Assembly (NCBI RefSeq): GCF_018861045.1 | Contig: NZ_JAHKQJ010000010.1 | Location: forward strand, 62,001-126,000 | Direction of reading: 5' to 3' | Length of the DNA: 64,000 nucleotides | Source of the DNA: Octadecabacter sp. B2R22 | GTDB taxonomy: Bacteria; Pseudomonadota; Alphaproteobacteria; Rhodobacterales; Rhodobacteraceae | Shown here: positions 8,473 to 16,683 of the stretch, piece by piece | Position numbering within the stretch: the first letter of the stretch is position 1 | Layout: the number at the start of each line of letters is the position of its first letter | Made by a program: the position numbers and the translations under genes | Notes under the pieces: generated by a model | Told to the model about the DNA's origin: nothing | The model's input: the letters and a program-made list of their open reading frames with translations, nothing else | Database searches by the model: none

Positions 8473-9192
8473 TCATCCCCAATCGCCCAGGGCGTGTTGC
8501 CATAACGTCATGGCAGACACTGCCGCCGTGTCGGCGCGCAGAATTCGCGGGCCAAGACTGATCGAATAGGCGCAGTCCATCGTGCGAAGGCGGTCGCGTT
8601 CCTTCTCAGAGAACCCGCCTTCTGGACCGATGAAGATGGCCCACGGGCCGCCATCGTTCGGTAAGTCCAAGGCTTGGCCAACCAGTGTTTCGTCACAAAA
8701 CAGGATGCGGCGGGCTGGGTCCCAGTTGTCCAAGACTTTGGCGAATTTTTGCACGTCATCGACGTGGGGGACAAAGGTTCCGCCACATTGCTCGGCGGCT
8801 TCTAAGGCGTGGGCTTGCAGTTTGTCTTGGCGCACACGGTTCGCGGCTTGGGTGAATTCGGTCTGCATCGGGCAAATACGAGCGGCCCCAAGTTCGGCGG
8901 CTTTCTCGACGATAAACGATGTCCGGTCTTTTTTGATCGGAGCAAAGACGAGCCATAGGTCAGGCGGCATCAATAAAGGTTTGGTCTGCAAAGCGCATTC
9001 CAGCACGCCGCCCTTTTTGGTGGCAGCAATAACTTGGGCCTGCCATTCGCCGTCTTTGCTATTAAACAGCAAAACATCGGCGCCTACGTCCAATCGCATT
9101 ACCCCAAAAAGGTAGTGCGCTTGTTCCCGCGTCAGAGTGACCCTTTCGCGCGCTGCCAATGGGTGATCTACATGAAGTCTAATACGTGCCAT
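8473..9192 (-). CDS. rsmE: 16S rRNA (uracil-1498-N3)-methyltransferase
   Basis: 239 aa from the ATG at 9192. The frame is open further upstream, but the family's usual N-terminus (MARIRLHVDHPLAARERVTL) begins here, and the extra upstream codons would overlap ubiA. The SPOUT-type SAM site shows as WAIFIGPEGGFSEKERD (about residue 180) and SLGPRILRADTAAVSAM near the C-terminus. A Lys-rich segment, APIKKDRTSFIVEKAAELG (about 97-115), is also typical. Only 11 bases separate its start from the divergent ubiA start, so each promoter probably lies within the other gene. Confidence 0.95.
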   Translation of the reverse strand: MARIRLHVDHPLAARERVTLTREQAHYLFGVMRLDVGADVLLFNSKDGEWQAQVIAATKKGGVLECALQTKPLLMPPDLWLVFAPIKKDRTSFIVEKAAELGAARICPMQTEFTQAANRVRQDKLQAHALEAAEQCGGTFVPHVDDVQKFAKVLDNWDPARRILFCDETLVGQALDLPNDGGPWAIFIGPEGGFSEKERDRLRTMDCAYSISLGPRILRADTAAVSAMTLWQHALGDWG

Positions 9193-9203
9193 TGGGTGAA
9201 CAT

Positions 9204-10163
9204 ATGACCGAGACCAACCGGATGCCAGAGGCTGAGATCGCAGATGCTGTAAAAGGCAATTGGGTGGATACATATGCGCCTGCCCGCGCCCGTCCGTATT
9301 TACGTCTATCTCGTGCGGATCGCCCGATTGGAACGTGGCTGTTGTTGTTGCCGTGTTGGTGGGGATTATTGCTGGCGATGCTGCACACGGGGCAGGCCAG
9401 TTGGTTTGATCTTTGGATCGCGATTGGCTGTGCTCTTGGTTCATTCTTGATGCGTGGGGCGGGCTGCACGTGGAACGACATAACCGACCGCGATATTGAT
9501 GGATCGGTGGAGCGCACCGCAAATCGCCCGATCCCGTCCGGGCAGGTAAGCGTTCGGCAGGCGTTGGTTTGGATGGCTCTACAGTCGTTCCTGTCGCTTT
9601 TGATCTTGCTGACCTTCAATGGAACCGCAATTTTGCTAGGGTTCCTCGCGATCCTGCCCGTCGCAATCTACCCCTTTGCCAAGCGATTTACGTGGTGGCC
9701 GCAGGCGTTCTTAGGGCTTGCGTTTAATTGGGGTGCGTTGCTGGCGTGGACGGCGCATACGGGATCGCTGGGTTGGCCGGCTGTTGTGCTTTATGTCGCA
9801 GGCATCGCGTGGACGCTGTTTTATGACACGATCTATGCCCATCAGGACGCCGAAGACGACGCGCTGATCGGGGTGAAGTCGACGGCGCGTCTGTTTGGGG
9901 ACGCTACGCCCAGTTGGCTGCGGTATTTCTGGGCTGCAACGGTTGTTCTTTTGGGCTTGTCCGTGATCCTCGCGGCCATTGGTGGTTCGGTTCTTTCGCT
10001 GGTGGTTGCTTTGGGTGGCCCTTGGGCGATGGGCTGGCATTTGGCGTGGCAGCAGCGCACATTCGACGCCGATGACAACGACACACTCTTGCGTCTGTTT
10101 CGATCCAATCGCGATGCGGGGCTCATTCCTTTGCCATTTTTCGCCATAGCGCTGCTGCTGTGA
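9204..10163 (+). CDS. ubiA: 4-hydroxybenzoate polyprenyltransferase
   Basis: 319 aa from the ATG at 9204 (a GTG at 9186 is in frame but lies inside rsmE). It prenylates 4-hydroxybenzoate in ubiquinone synthesis, at the inner membrane. The two Asp-rich motifs that bind prenyl diphosphate and Mg are clear: NDITDRDIDGSVERT (about residues 92-106) and DTIYAHQDAEDDALIGVKS (about 209-227). About eight hydrophobic segments are present. The N-terminal 40 residues are a soluble extension. COQ9 and ubiquinone-linked genes occur elsewhere in the window but not adjacent. Confidence 0.95.
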   Translation: MTETNRMPEAEIADAVKGNWVDTYAPARARPYLRLSRADRPIGTWLLLLPCWWGLLLAMLHTGQASWFDLWIAIGCALGSFLMRGAGCTWNDITDRDIDGSVERTANRPIPSGQVSVRQALVWMALQSFLSLLILLTFNGTAILLGFLAILPVAIYPFAKRFTWWPQAFLGLAFNWGALLAWTAHTGSLGWPAVVLYVAGIAWTLFYDTIYAHQDAEDDALIGVKSTARLFGDATPSWLRYFWAATVVLLGLSVILAAIGGSVLSLVVALGGPWAMGWHLAWQQRTFDADDNDTLLRLFRSNRDAGLIPLPFFAIALLL

Positions 10164-10222
10164 TTGAACACTGGGCCACAACCGCCTAAGCAGGACGGCA
10201 ATTACTTATCAAGGACGCCGCA

Positions 10223-12112
10223 ATGCGCCTCTCTACCCTTCTTGTCCGTCTCGGTGTGTTCCTCGTGGCCGCAATTCTCTGTGGCTTTGGTGCGCGCATT
10301 ATTGTTTCGACCGTCGAGGCACGATCCGTCGAAGCGGTTGAAATGTCGTTCGAAGAGCACGGGCATGAATTTGCGACCGTGATTGGGGATGGCCTACAGG
10401 TTATCTTGGAAGGCGAAGCCCCATCAGAGGCCATGCGGTTCCGCGCGATTTCGACGGCTGGCGGGATGGTCGATGCCAGCCGCGTCATCGACAACATGAC
10501 TGTCACTGTGACCGACGCATTGCAGGCGCCGGAATTTTCTATGGAGATTTTACGCAATGATAGTGGCATTTCCATTATTGGCCTGATCCCTACATCATCG
10601 GACCGTGACGAACTTACGGAAACGCTGGCGGACTTGTCTGGGGAAGATGGCAGCTTTGCGGATTTCCTCGAGACCGCTGACCATGAGATACCTTCGGGAT
10701 GGGACGCTTCGGTCGATTTTGCGCTTCGGGCCCTGCGCCAACTGCCCCGGTCGAAGATTTCCGTGCGCGCCGGAAGCGTTGCCGTCGAAGCCATTTCAGA
10801 CTCGCCCGAACAAAAAGCTCAACTGGAAACCAGTTTGCGGCGGACGTCTCCTGAGGGCTTGTTGATCACGCTCGATATCTCAGCACCACGTCCTGTGGTT
10901 TCTCCCTTCGTGACGCGTTTCATTATCGACGGTGATGGCGCGCGTTTTGATAGTTGCGTCGCGGATACCGTTGAATCGGAACGCCGCATTGTTTCGGCAG
11001 CTCAAGCGGCTGGTGCCGAAGGGCGTTTGGGGTGCACAGTTGCGCTTGGATCACCGACAGTGCGCTGGGCGGATGCGGTTACAATGTCGATTGCGGCTTT
11101 AAAAGAACTGGGCGGCGGTACGGTTACGTTCTCAGATGCGGATGTGACATTCGTTGCAAACCCCGGCGCGGTTGAAGGCAACTTTGACCGTATTGCAGGC
11201 GAATTGGAAAATTCTTTGCCTGAAGTCTTTGCGCTTGAGGCGATCTTGCCCGCAGCTCCGAGCGAGAATAGTGATGGGCCGCCACAGTTCATCGCAACCC
11301 TGAGCCCTGAAGGTTTGGTGCAACTGCGGGGGCGTGTTTCTGATGATTTGCTGAACTCCACTGCGGAAAACTTTGCCCGCGCCAAGTTCGGATCGTCCGA
11401 GATTTCAATGGCAACCCGTGTCGTGGACGGGCTTCCGAACGGTTGGGCCATTCGCGTGTTGGCGGGTGTTGAGGCATTGTCAAAGCTGTCAAATGGGTCG
11501 GTAACGGTAGAACCTGAATCAGTCGTCGTGCGTGGTAATTCTGGATCGGAAGACGCTGGCGCTGAGATCACACGTCTGTTGATCGATAAGCTTGGCAGCT
11601 CGGAAGAATTTGAAGTCGATGTGACCTATGTTGAGGCCCTCGACCCGATTGCATCCTTGCCGACCGAAGAAGAGTGCCTTGCGGGGATTGAGGCCGTAAC
11701 TCAAGCTCGTAAAATCACGTTTGAACCAAGCTCCGCGACGATCGCTGGTGCTGGTGCGGCGATCTTGGATGACATTGCCGAAGTGCTGCAACGCTGCGCG
11801 GATCTGCGGGTGGAAATTGCGGGCTACACCGATAGTCAGGGATCTGAGGATGGCAATCAACGCCTGAGCCAACAACGTGCCGATGCCGTTCTGGACGGGT
11901 TGCGCGTGCGCCGTGTTCCTGTGTCGCGTTTCCGTGCAGTCGGCTATGGTGAGGCTGATCCGATTGCCGACAACGAAACTGCCGAAGGCCGCGAAGCGAA
12001 CCGTAGAATTGAGTTTTCGTTGATTATACCCGAAAGCACCGAAGAGCCGACGGCACTTGAACAGATCGAAGCAGAGGCCGAGGAGGCCTCCGAAGAGGAC
12101 GCTACAGAATGA
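10223..12112 (+). CDS. OmpA-family protein with signal anchor and internal repeats (copy 1)
   Basis: 629 aa. Residues 5-27 are a signal anchor (LLVRLGVFLVAAILCGFGA). A BON-like stretch follows (about 40-110). Then come about three units of roughly 120 residues, each opening with a Trp-x-x-(8)-AL-x-x-L pattern (GWDASVDFALRALRQL, RWADAVTMSIAALKEL, GWAIRVLAGVEALSKL). The C-terminal OmpA domain (about 480-600) has the peptidoglycan-binding signature GYTDSQGSEDGNQRLSQQRA and DNETAEGREANRRIEFSL, and an acidic tail closes the protein. It is probably an envelope protein reaching from inner membrane to peptidoglycan. AAGGA lies 7-8 nt before the ATG. The next gene overlaps by 4 nt. The gene at 31040 is a paralogue. 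Confidence 0.88.
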   Translation: MRLSTLLVRLGVFLVAAILCGFGARIIVSTVEARSVEAVEMSFEEHGHEFATVIGDGLQVILEGEAPSEAMRFRAISTAGGMVDASRVIDNMTVTVTDALQAPEFSMEILRNDSGISIIGLIPTSSDRDELTETLADLSGEDGSFADFLETADHEIPSGWDASVDFALRALRQLPRSKISVRAGSVAVEAISDSPEQKAQLETSLRRTSPEGLLITLDISAPRPVVSPFVTRFIIDGDGARFDSCVADTVESERRIVSAAQAAGAEGRLGCTVALGSPTVRWADAVTMSIAALKELGGGTVTFSDADVTFVANPGAVEGNFDRIAGELENSLPEVFALEAILPAAPSENSDGPPQFIATLSPEGLVQLRGRVSDDLLNSTAENFARAKFGSSEISMATRVVDGLPNGWAIRVLAGVEALSKLSNGSVTVEPESVVVRGNSGSEDAGAEITRLLIDKLGSSEEFEVDVTYVEALDPIASLPTEEECLAGIEAVTQARKITFEPSSATIAGAGAAILDDIAEVLQRCADLRVEIAGYTDSQGSEDGNQRLSQQRADAVLDGLRVRRVPVSRFRAVGYGEADPIADNETAEGREANRRIEFSLIIPESTEEPTALEQIEAEAEEASEEDATE

Positions 12113-12435
12113 ACAGAACTGAATTCATTGTCGCAACTGCGATTATCCTATTTGTAGCGTTTTCGTTGGGTTGGTTTGCCAGCTGGCTGATCAATCGGTT
12201 CACACGGGTGTCAAAAGCCGAAGTGGGGGAACTGGACCGTATGGCGCAAGCCCTGCACGAAGCCGAAGAAACCCGCGATCAGGCGATTACATATCTGCAA
12301 CAGCGCGAAGCCGAGATTACGAACCAGCTTAGCCAGACAGAAGCCGAATTGCGGGCAGCCATGGACGGATTACGCGATGCACGTCAAGAAGCCGAGGAAA
12401 TGCGCGCCCACATCGAACGCCAAAGCGCCGGTTGA
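12109..12435 (+). CDS. Small membrane protein with coiled coil, partner of the OmpA-family gene
   Basis: 108 aa. One N-terminal membrane helix (FIVATAIILFVAFSLGWFASWLI) is followed by a long, highly charged coiled coil (about residues 38-105, Glu/Arg/Gln-rich with heptad spacing). It starts in the stop of the OmpA-family gene (ATGA), so the two are coupled. The second OmpA-family gene in the window (31040) is also followed by a small single-helix, coiled-coil protein, which suggests a conserved two-gene unit. The family is not recognised. Confidence 0.8.
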   Translation: MNRTEFIVATAIILFVAFSLGWFASWLINRFTRVSKAEVGELDRMAQALHEAEETRDQAITYLQQREAEITNQLSQTEAELRAAMDGLRDARQEAEEMRAHIERQSAG

Positions 12436-12442
12436 TTCGAAG

Positions 12443-13135
12443 CTATTGGAACGACGACGACAGTGGCGACATAAAATCGTAAATGTGCTGAACAATTTCT
12501 GACATTGATGCGGCGCCTGCATCTGGGTCGTTGACGTAATGAACGTCGGTCTCCCAACGGGCGCTCACGAAAATTCGATCATCCATTGCTAAAACGGGCA
12601 ACCGGCAGGATTGATCATGGCAATACACGATTAACGGGGCATCGGTGTCATAGGGGGACACCAACTGGCAGGCGACATGCGGTGTCAGGGCTGTTGCGAC
12701 GCAGACGAATGTGTCACCGCGGGTCACTGTCGCGTCCGGTTCTTCAAGTCGACGACGATATGAAGTGGCCGACTGGGTAGCGGCTGCAGTCGTGCCTTCG
12801 ACTGTTCGAACCTTTAGTTCAGTGATGCCCGCGCCGATGGCAGCAGGGTCATAGGCGATGGTCGACACAACTGGCATAGGATTGCCACGTCCGTCCGTCA
12901 GTGTCGGCCAAACGGACAAACACTCTGTTTGGTCCTCTAACAGAAGGCGATCTTCAGCAAAATTTTCAGCGCGCAGCAGTGGTCCACCCCGATACAGAAC
13001 GCCGTCGTTGCCCTGTAGGCCGAAATCAACGAAGCGATAAAAGTCGGGGCAATCTTCTGCGGCAACGGCGCTCGCTGCGAAGGTAAAGACTGTGGCCAAC
13101 ACCATGTGGGTCAGGGGGGCGAAGCGGGTTTTCAT
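12443..13135 (-). CDS. Secreted protein of unknown function
   Basis: 230 aa with a classical signal peptide (residues 1-25, cleavage after AASAVAA). The mature protein starts EDCPDFYRFVDFGLQGNDG and has several cysteines (for example YCHDQSCRLPVLAMDD), suggesting disulphides in the periplasm. It overlaps the thioredoxin-like TlpA gene by 4 nt at 13132, so a periplasmic thiol-redox link is plausible. I do not recognise the family. It converges on the coiled-coil gene with 7 bases between stops. Confidence 0.78.
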   Translation of the reverse strand: MKTRFAPLTHMVLATVFTFAASAVAAEDCPDFYRFVDFGLQGNDGVLYRGGPLLRAENFAEDRLLLEDQTECLSVWPTLTDGRGNPMPVVSTIAYDPAAIGAGITELKVRTVEGTTAAATQSATSYRRRLEEPDATVTRGDTFVCVATALTPHVACQLVSPYDTDAPLIVYCHDQSCRLPVLAMDDRIFVSARWETDVHYVNDPDAGAASMSEIVQHIYDFMSPLSSSFQ

Positions 13136-13716
13136 GATGGTTCGACCAGAGTCTGCAGTATCGCTTTGGCGTTATCGCTCGCCCAATCCGCATCACCAAT
13201 CAGACGCGCAATTTCATGACCTTCGGGGTTCAGGATTAAGGTCACTGGTAGGCCAACCACACCAAAGTCACGCGCCAAGGCGCTGTTTGCATCGGTATGA
13301 AGCGGCAGATTTTCGACACCGATTTCAGCAAAGAACCGTTCCATAGCCGGGCGTTGGTTCAGTCCCGTGGCGACGGTGACGACTTCTAGTTCGTCGCCAA
13401 ATTCATCCTGAAGCTCAGACAAGTGCGGCATTTCCTTGCGACACGGCGCGCACCAAGTCGCCCAGAAATTCAACAAGACGTATTGGCCTTCAAAGGCGGC
13501 CAAGGTCAAATCCGTTCCGTCTTCGTGCGTGAAAACCACTTCAGACCCGCGATCTACGCCAAATTGGAGCTTGAGCATGTCGCCTGAGCGCATCGCCTCA
13601 ACCTGTGAGAAATCTTGCGCGGGCAGGGAGGGGGTTTCACCCGTGCGCAAGCCGAAGTATAGCCCAATAGAAATGCCTATTACGGCAGAGACGGCGAGAA
13701 TGGCGGCTTTGTTCAT
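13132..13716 (-). CDS. TlpA/ResA-type periplasmic thiol-disulphide oxidoreductase
   Basis: 194 aa. A signal anchor (about residues 5-24) is followed by a thioredoxin fold with active site [14 protein letters not shown] (about 89-102) and the cis-proline segment [17 protein letters not shown] (about 152-168). Family members keep periplasmic cysteines reduced, often for cytochrome c maturation. It is cotranscribed with the secreted cysteine-containing protein downstream and is divergent from argH across 30 bases. Confidence 0.9.
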   Translation of the reverse strand: MNKAAILAVSAVIGISIGLYFGLRTGETPSLPAQDFSQVEAMRSGDMLKLQFGVDRGSEVVFTHEDGTDLTLAAFEGQYVLLNFWATWCAPCRKEMPHLSELQDEFGDELEVVTVATGLNQRPAMERFFAEIGVENLPLHTDANSALARDFGVVGLPVTLILNPEGHEIARLIGDADWASDNAKAILQTLVEPS

Positions 13717-13746
13717 TGGCTTAAGACCCAGTTGGAGACATACCTG

Positions 13747-15141
13747 ATGTCGGATAAATCATCTTCGAATGCAATGTGGGGCGGTCGCTTTGCCGCAGGT
13801 CCGGATGCGATCATGGAAGCGATCAACGCGTCTATTGGATTTGATCGTCGAATGGCGAAACAAGACATTGATGGCTCCCGTGCCCATGCGGCCATGTTGG
13901 CTGCCCAAGGTATCATTACGGATAGCGATGCGGATGCGATCCGTGAAGGGCTCCTCACGGTGTTGTCAGAGATTGAAAGCGATACGTTTCCATGGCGCGT
14001 TGAGCTTGAAGACATTCATATGAACGTAGAAGCCCGCCTCAAAGAGATTGTGGGGGAGCCTGCCGGGCGTTTGCACACAGGTCGGTCGCGCAATGACCAA
14101 GTGGCTGTCGATTTCCGTCTTTGGGTGCGTGATCAGTGCGATGCCGCAGATGGGGCGCTGAAGGCGTTGATGGAATCGCTGATTGGTCAGGCCGAAGAAG
14201 GCGCTGATTGGGTCATGCCAGGGTTTACACATCTTCAAGTCGCGCAGCCCGTCACTTGGGGCCATCATATGATGGCCTACGTTGAAATGTTTGCGCGTGA
14301 TCGTGCGCGGTTTGCCGATGCACGTGCGCGGATGAACGAAAGCCCGCTGGGGGCTGCGGCCCTTGCCGGAACGTCCTTTCCGCTGGACCGCCAGATGACG
14401 GCAGAGGCGCTTGGATTTGATCGTCCGATGGCGAACTCTTTGGATGCGGTTGCGGCTCGTGACTTTGCGTTGGAATTCCTGAGTGCGGCGTCGATCTGTG
14501 CGATGCACCTGTCCCGCCTCGCCGAAGAACTGGTGATCTGGTCCTCGGCGCAGTTCCGGTTTGTGGCAATGTCGGATCGCTGGTCCACTGGGTCGTCCAT
14601 CATGCCGCAAAAGCGTAATCCTGATGCGGCAGAATTGTTGCGTGCCAAGATTGGCCGGATTTTTGGGGCGAACGTCGCTTTGATGACGATCATGAAGGGT
14701 CTTCCGCTGACCTATTCCAAAGACATGCAGGAAGACAAAGAGCAGACTTTTGATGCGGCTGACAGCCTGATGCTGGGCCTAGCGGCGATGACAGGTATGG
14801 TGGCTGATATGAAGGCGCGCCCTGATGATTTGCGTGTTGCGGCTGCAATGGGCTTTTCTACGGCGACGGACCTTGCCGACTGGTTGGTGCGTGAACTTGG
14901 CCTACCGTTTCGCGATGCACACCATGTCACGGGCACATTGGTCGCCAAAGCTGAAGAAAAGGGCTGCGATCTGCCAGAATTGACGCTTGCTGAGATGCAG
15001 GCTGTTCATGGCGGCATTTCAGAGGCTATCTTTGATGTGCTGGGCGTGGACAATTCCGTGCGCAGCCGTACGTCTTATGGAGGCACGGCCCCTAATAACG
15101 TGCGTGCACAGATTGCCCGCTGGAAGGAAGCACTTTCATGA
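13747..15141 (+). CDS. argH: Argininosuccinate lyase
   Basis: 464 aa from the ATG at 13747; the frame also allows a TTG at 13732, but GGAGA at 13734-13738 is placed correctly for 13747. It splits argininosuccinate into arginine and fumarate. The fumarase-superfamily signature [20 protein letters not shown] is at about residue 280, with [14 protein letters not shown] near 160 and [16 protein letters not shown] near 112. The stop overlaps the start of the small lipoprotein gene (ATGATG), and lysA follows. Confidence 0.97.
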   Translation: MSDKSSSNAMWGGRFAAGPDAIMEAINASIGFDRRMAKQDIDGSRAHAAMLAAQGIITDSDADAIREGLLTVLSEIESDTFPWRVELEDIHMNVEARLKEIVGEPAGRLHTGRSRNDQVAVDFRLWVRDQCDAADGALKALMESLIGQAEEGADWVMPGFTHLQVAQPVTWGHHMMAYVEMFARDRARFADARARMNESPLGAAALAGTSFPLDRQMTAEALGFDRPMANSLDAVAARDFALEFLSAASICAMHLSRLAEELVIWSSAQFRFVAMSDRWSTGSSIMPQKRNPDAAELLRAKIGRIFGANVALMTIMKGLPLTYSKDMQEDKEQTFDAADSLMLGLAAMTGMVADMKARPDDLRVAAAMGFSTATDLADWLVRELGLPFRDAHHVTGTLVAKAEEKGCDLPELTLAEMQAVHGGISEAIFDVLGVDNSVRSRTSYGGTAPNNVRAQIARWKEALS

Positions 15142-15314
15142 TGCGTCCCGTTTTTGTCATTCTAACTGCGGTCACGTTGGCCGCTTGCGGAGCCGACGGT
15201 GAGCCTGTGCGTCCTACGGCGAATGCTGGCGTGTCGATTGGCCCCAATGGCATTACTCCAAACGCAAGCATTGGTGCGACAAACGGCACATTTAATGTTG
15301 GGCTTAGCCTTTAG
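15138..15314 (+). CDS. Very small lipoprotein between argH and lysA (LptM-like position)
   Basis: 58 aa, [21 protein letters not shown] at the start: a short signal peptide with lipobox LAAC, so Cys17 should be lipidated. The remaining 42 residues are Gly/Asn/Thr-rich ([19 protein letters not shown]) with no charged tail. The gene starts inside the argH stop. In many proteobacteria a tiny lipoprotein with the start CG-x-x-G-P sits next to lysA; in E. coli this is LptM, which helps assemble the LPS translocon. Position and size agree, and CGADGEP is only loosely similar, so the link is an inference. Confidence 0.75.
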   Translation: MMRPVFVILTAVTLAACGADGEPVRPTANAGVSIGPNGITPNASIGATNGTFNVGLSL

Positions 15315-15381
15315 ACCCGATCAGGGTTGGGCGCGCCGCGTAATCTGCTAGGTCAGACATAACACGATTCTGGAGGGCCTT

Positions 15382-16647
15382 ATGGACCACTTTTTGTATC
15401 AAGACGGGCAGTTGATGGCCGAAGACGTTTCCATTGCCGAGATTGCGGCACAGGTTGGTACGCCATTTTACGTCTACTCTGCGGCGACGTTGTTGCGGCA
15501 CTTCAAACTTTTTGATGATGCATTGGCTCACTCTGAGCATCTTGTATGCTTTGCCGTGAAATCCCTGTCCAATGTGGCTGTCCTGAAACTGCTGGGCGAC
15601 GCGGGTGCTGGGATGGATGTTGTGTCCATCGGTGAATATCTGCGTGCCAAGGCGGCAGGCGTATCGGGCGATAAGATCGTGTTTTCTGGCATCGGTAAAA
15701 CGCGCGAAGAAATGCGCATCGCGTTGGAAGGCGGCATTCGCCAGTTCAACGTCGAAAGCGAGCCTGAAATGCAGGTGCTTTCTGATGTTGCGGTGTCTTT
15801 GGGTGTCCAAGCGCCGATCACGGTTCGGGTGAACCCAGACGTCGATGCAAAAACCCATGCGAAAATCTCGACGGGCAAGAAAGAGGATAAATTCGGCATC
15901 CCAATCAGTCGAGCACGCGAAGTTTACGCCATGGCCGCTGATTTACCGGGCCTCAAGGTCGTTGGTATCGACGTGCATATCGGCAGCCAATTGACCGAGC
16001 TTGAGCCCTTCCGCCAAGCCTACCGCAAGGTTGCGGAGCTGACAGAACAACTGCGCAGCGATGGTCACGAAATTTCGCGGCTTGATCTAGGTGGCGGCCT
16101 TGGCATCCCCTATGCGCGTGACAACAATGCCCCGCCTTTGCCCATAGAATACGGCGCGATGATCCAAGAAGAGGTTGGCCATCTTGGGTGTGAGATCGAG
16201 ATCGAGCCGGGCCGTTTGATCTCTGGTAACTCGGGGATTTTGGTCACTGAGGTAATCTACGTGAAATCTGGCGAAGAACGCGAATTCCTGATCGTAGATG
16301 CCGCGATGAATGATCTGGTGCGCCCTGCGATGTATGATGCGCACCATGATATCGTGCCTGTTATCGAAGCCACACCAGGGCAAGAGCAGACGCCATATGA
16401 TGTTGTTGGCCCGATTTGCGAAAGCGGTGATACCTTTGCCAAGGGCCGGATGATGCCGAAAACAGAGGCAGGTGAGCTTGTCGCGTTCCGATCTGCGGGG
16501 GCTTATGCCGCTGTAATGGCCAGCGAATACAACTCCCGCCCCATGATTCCTGAGGTTTTGGTCCAAGGGGATCAATTTGCGGTTATCCGCCGACGTCCGA
16601 CCTTTGAAGACATGATAAACCGCGATAGCATACCTGAGTGGTTGTAA
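15382..16647 (+). CDS. lysA: Diaminopimelate decarboxylase
   Basis: 421 aa, PLP-dependent alanine-racemase-fold enzyme that makes L-lysine from meso-diaminopimelate. The PLP lysine is in CFAVKSLSNVAVLKLL (about residue 58). The glycine-rich phosphate loop DLGGGLGIPY is near residue 236, and the second active-site motif GPICESGDTFAKG near residue 345. GGAGGGC lies just before the ATG. It is the third gene after argH and the small lipoprotein, 67 bases from the latter. Confidence 0.97.
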   Translation: MDHFLYQDGQLMAEDVSIAEIAAQVGTPFYVYSAATLLRHFKLFDDALAHSEHLVCFAVKSLSNVAVLKLLGDAGAGMDVVSIGEYLRAKAAGVSGDKIVFSGIGKTREEMRIALEGGIRQFNVESEPEMQVLSDVAVSLGVQAPITVRVNPDVDAKTHAKISTGKKEDKFGIPISRAREVYAMAADLPGLKVVGIDVHIGSQLTELEPFRQAYRKVAELTEQLRSDGHEISRLDLGGGLGIPYARDNNAPPLPIEYGAMIQEEVGHLGCEIEIEPGRLISGNSGILVTEVIYVKSGEEREFLIVDAAMNDLVRPAMYDAHHDIVPVIEATPGQEQTPYDVVGPICESGDTFAKGRMMPKTEAGELVAFRSAGAYAAVMASEYNSRPMIPEVLVQGDQFAVIRRRPTFEDMINRDSIPEWL

Positions 16648-16683
16648 CTGATTTGGTGCAGCCTGAGTAACAGGAGAGGTCAG

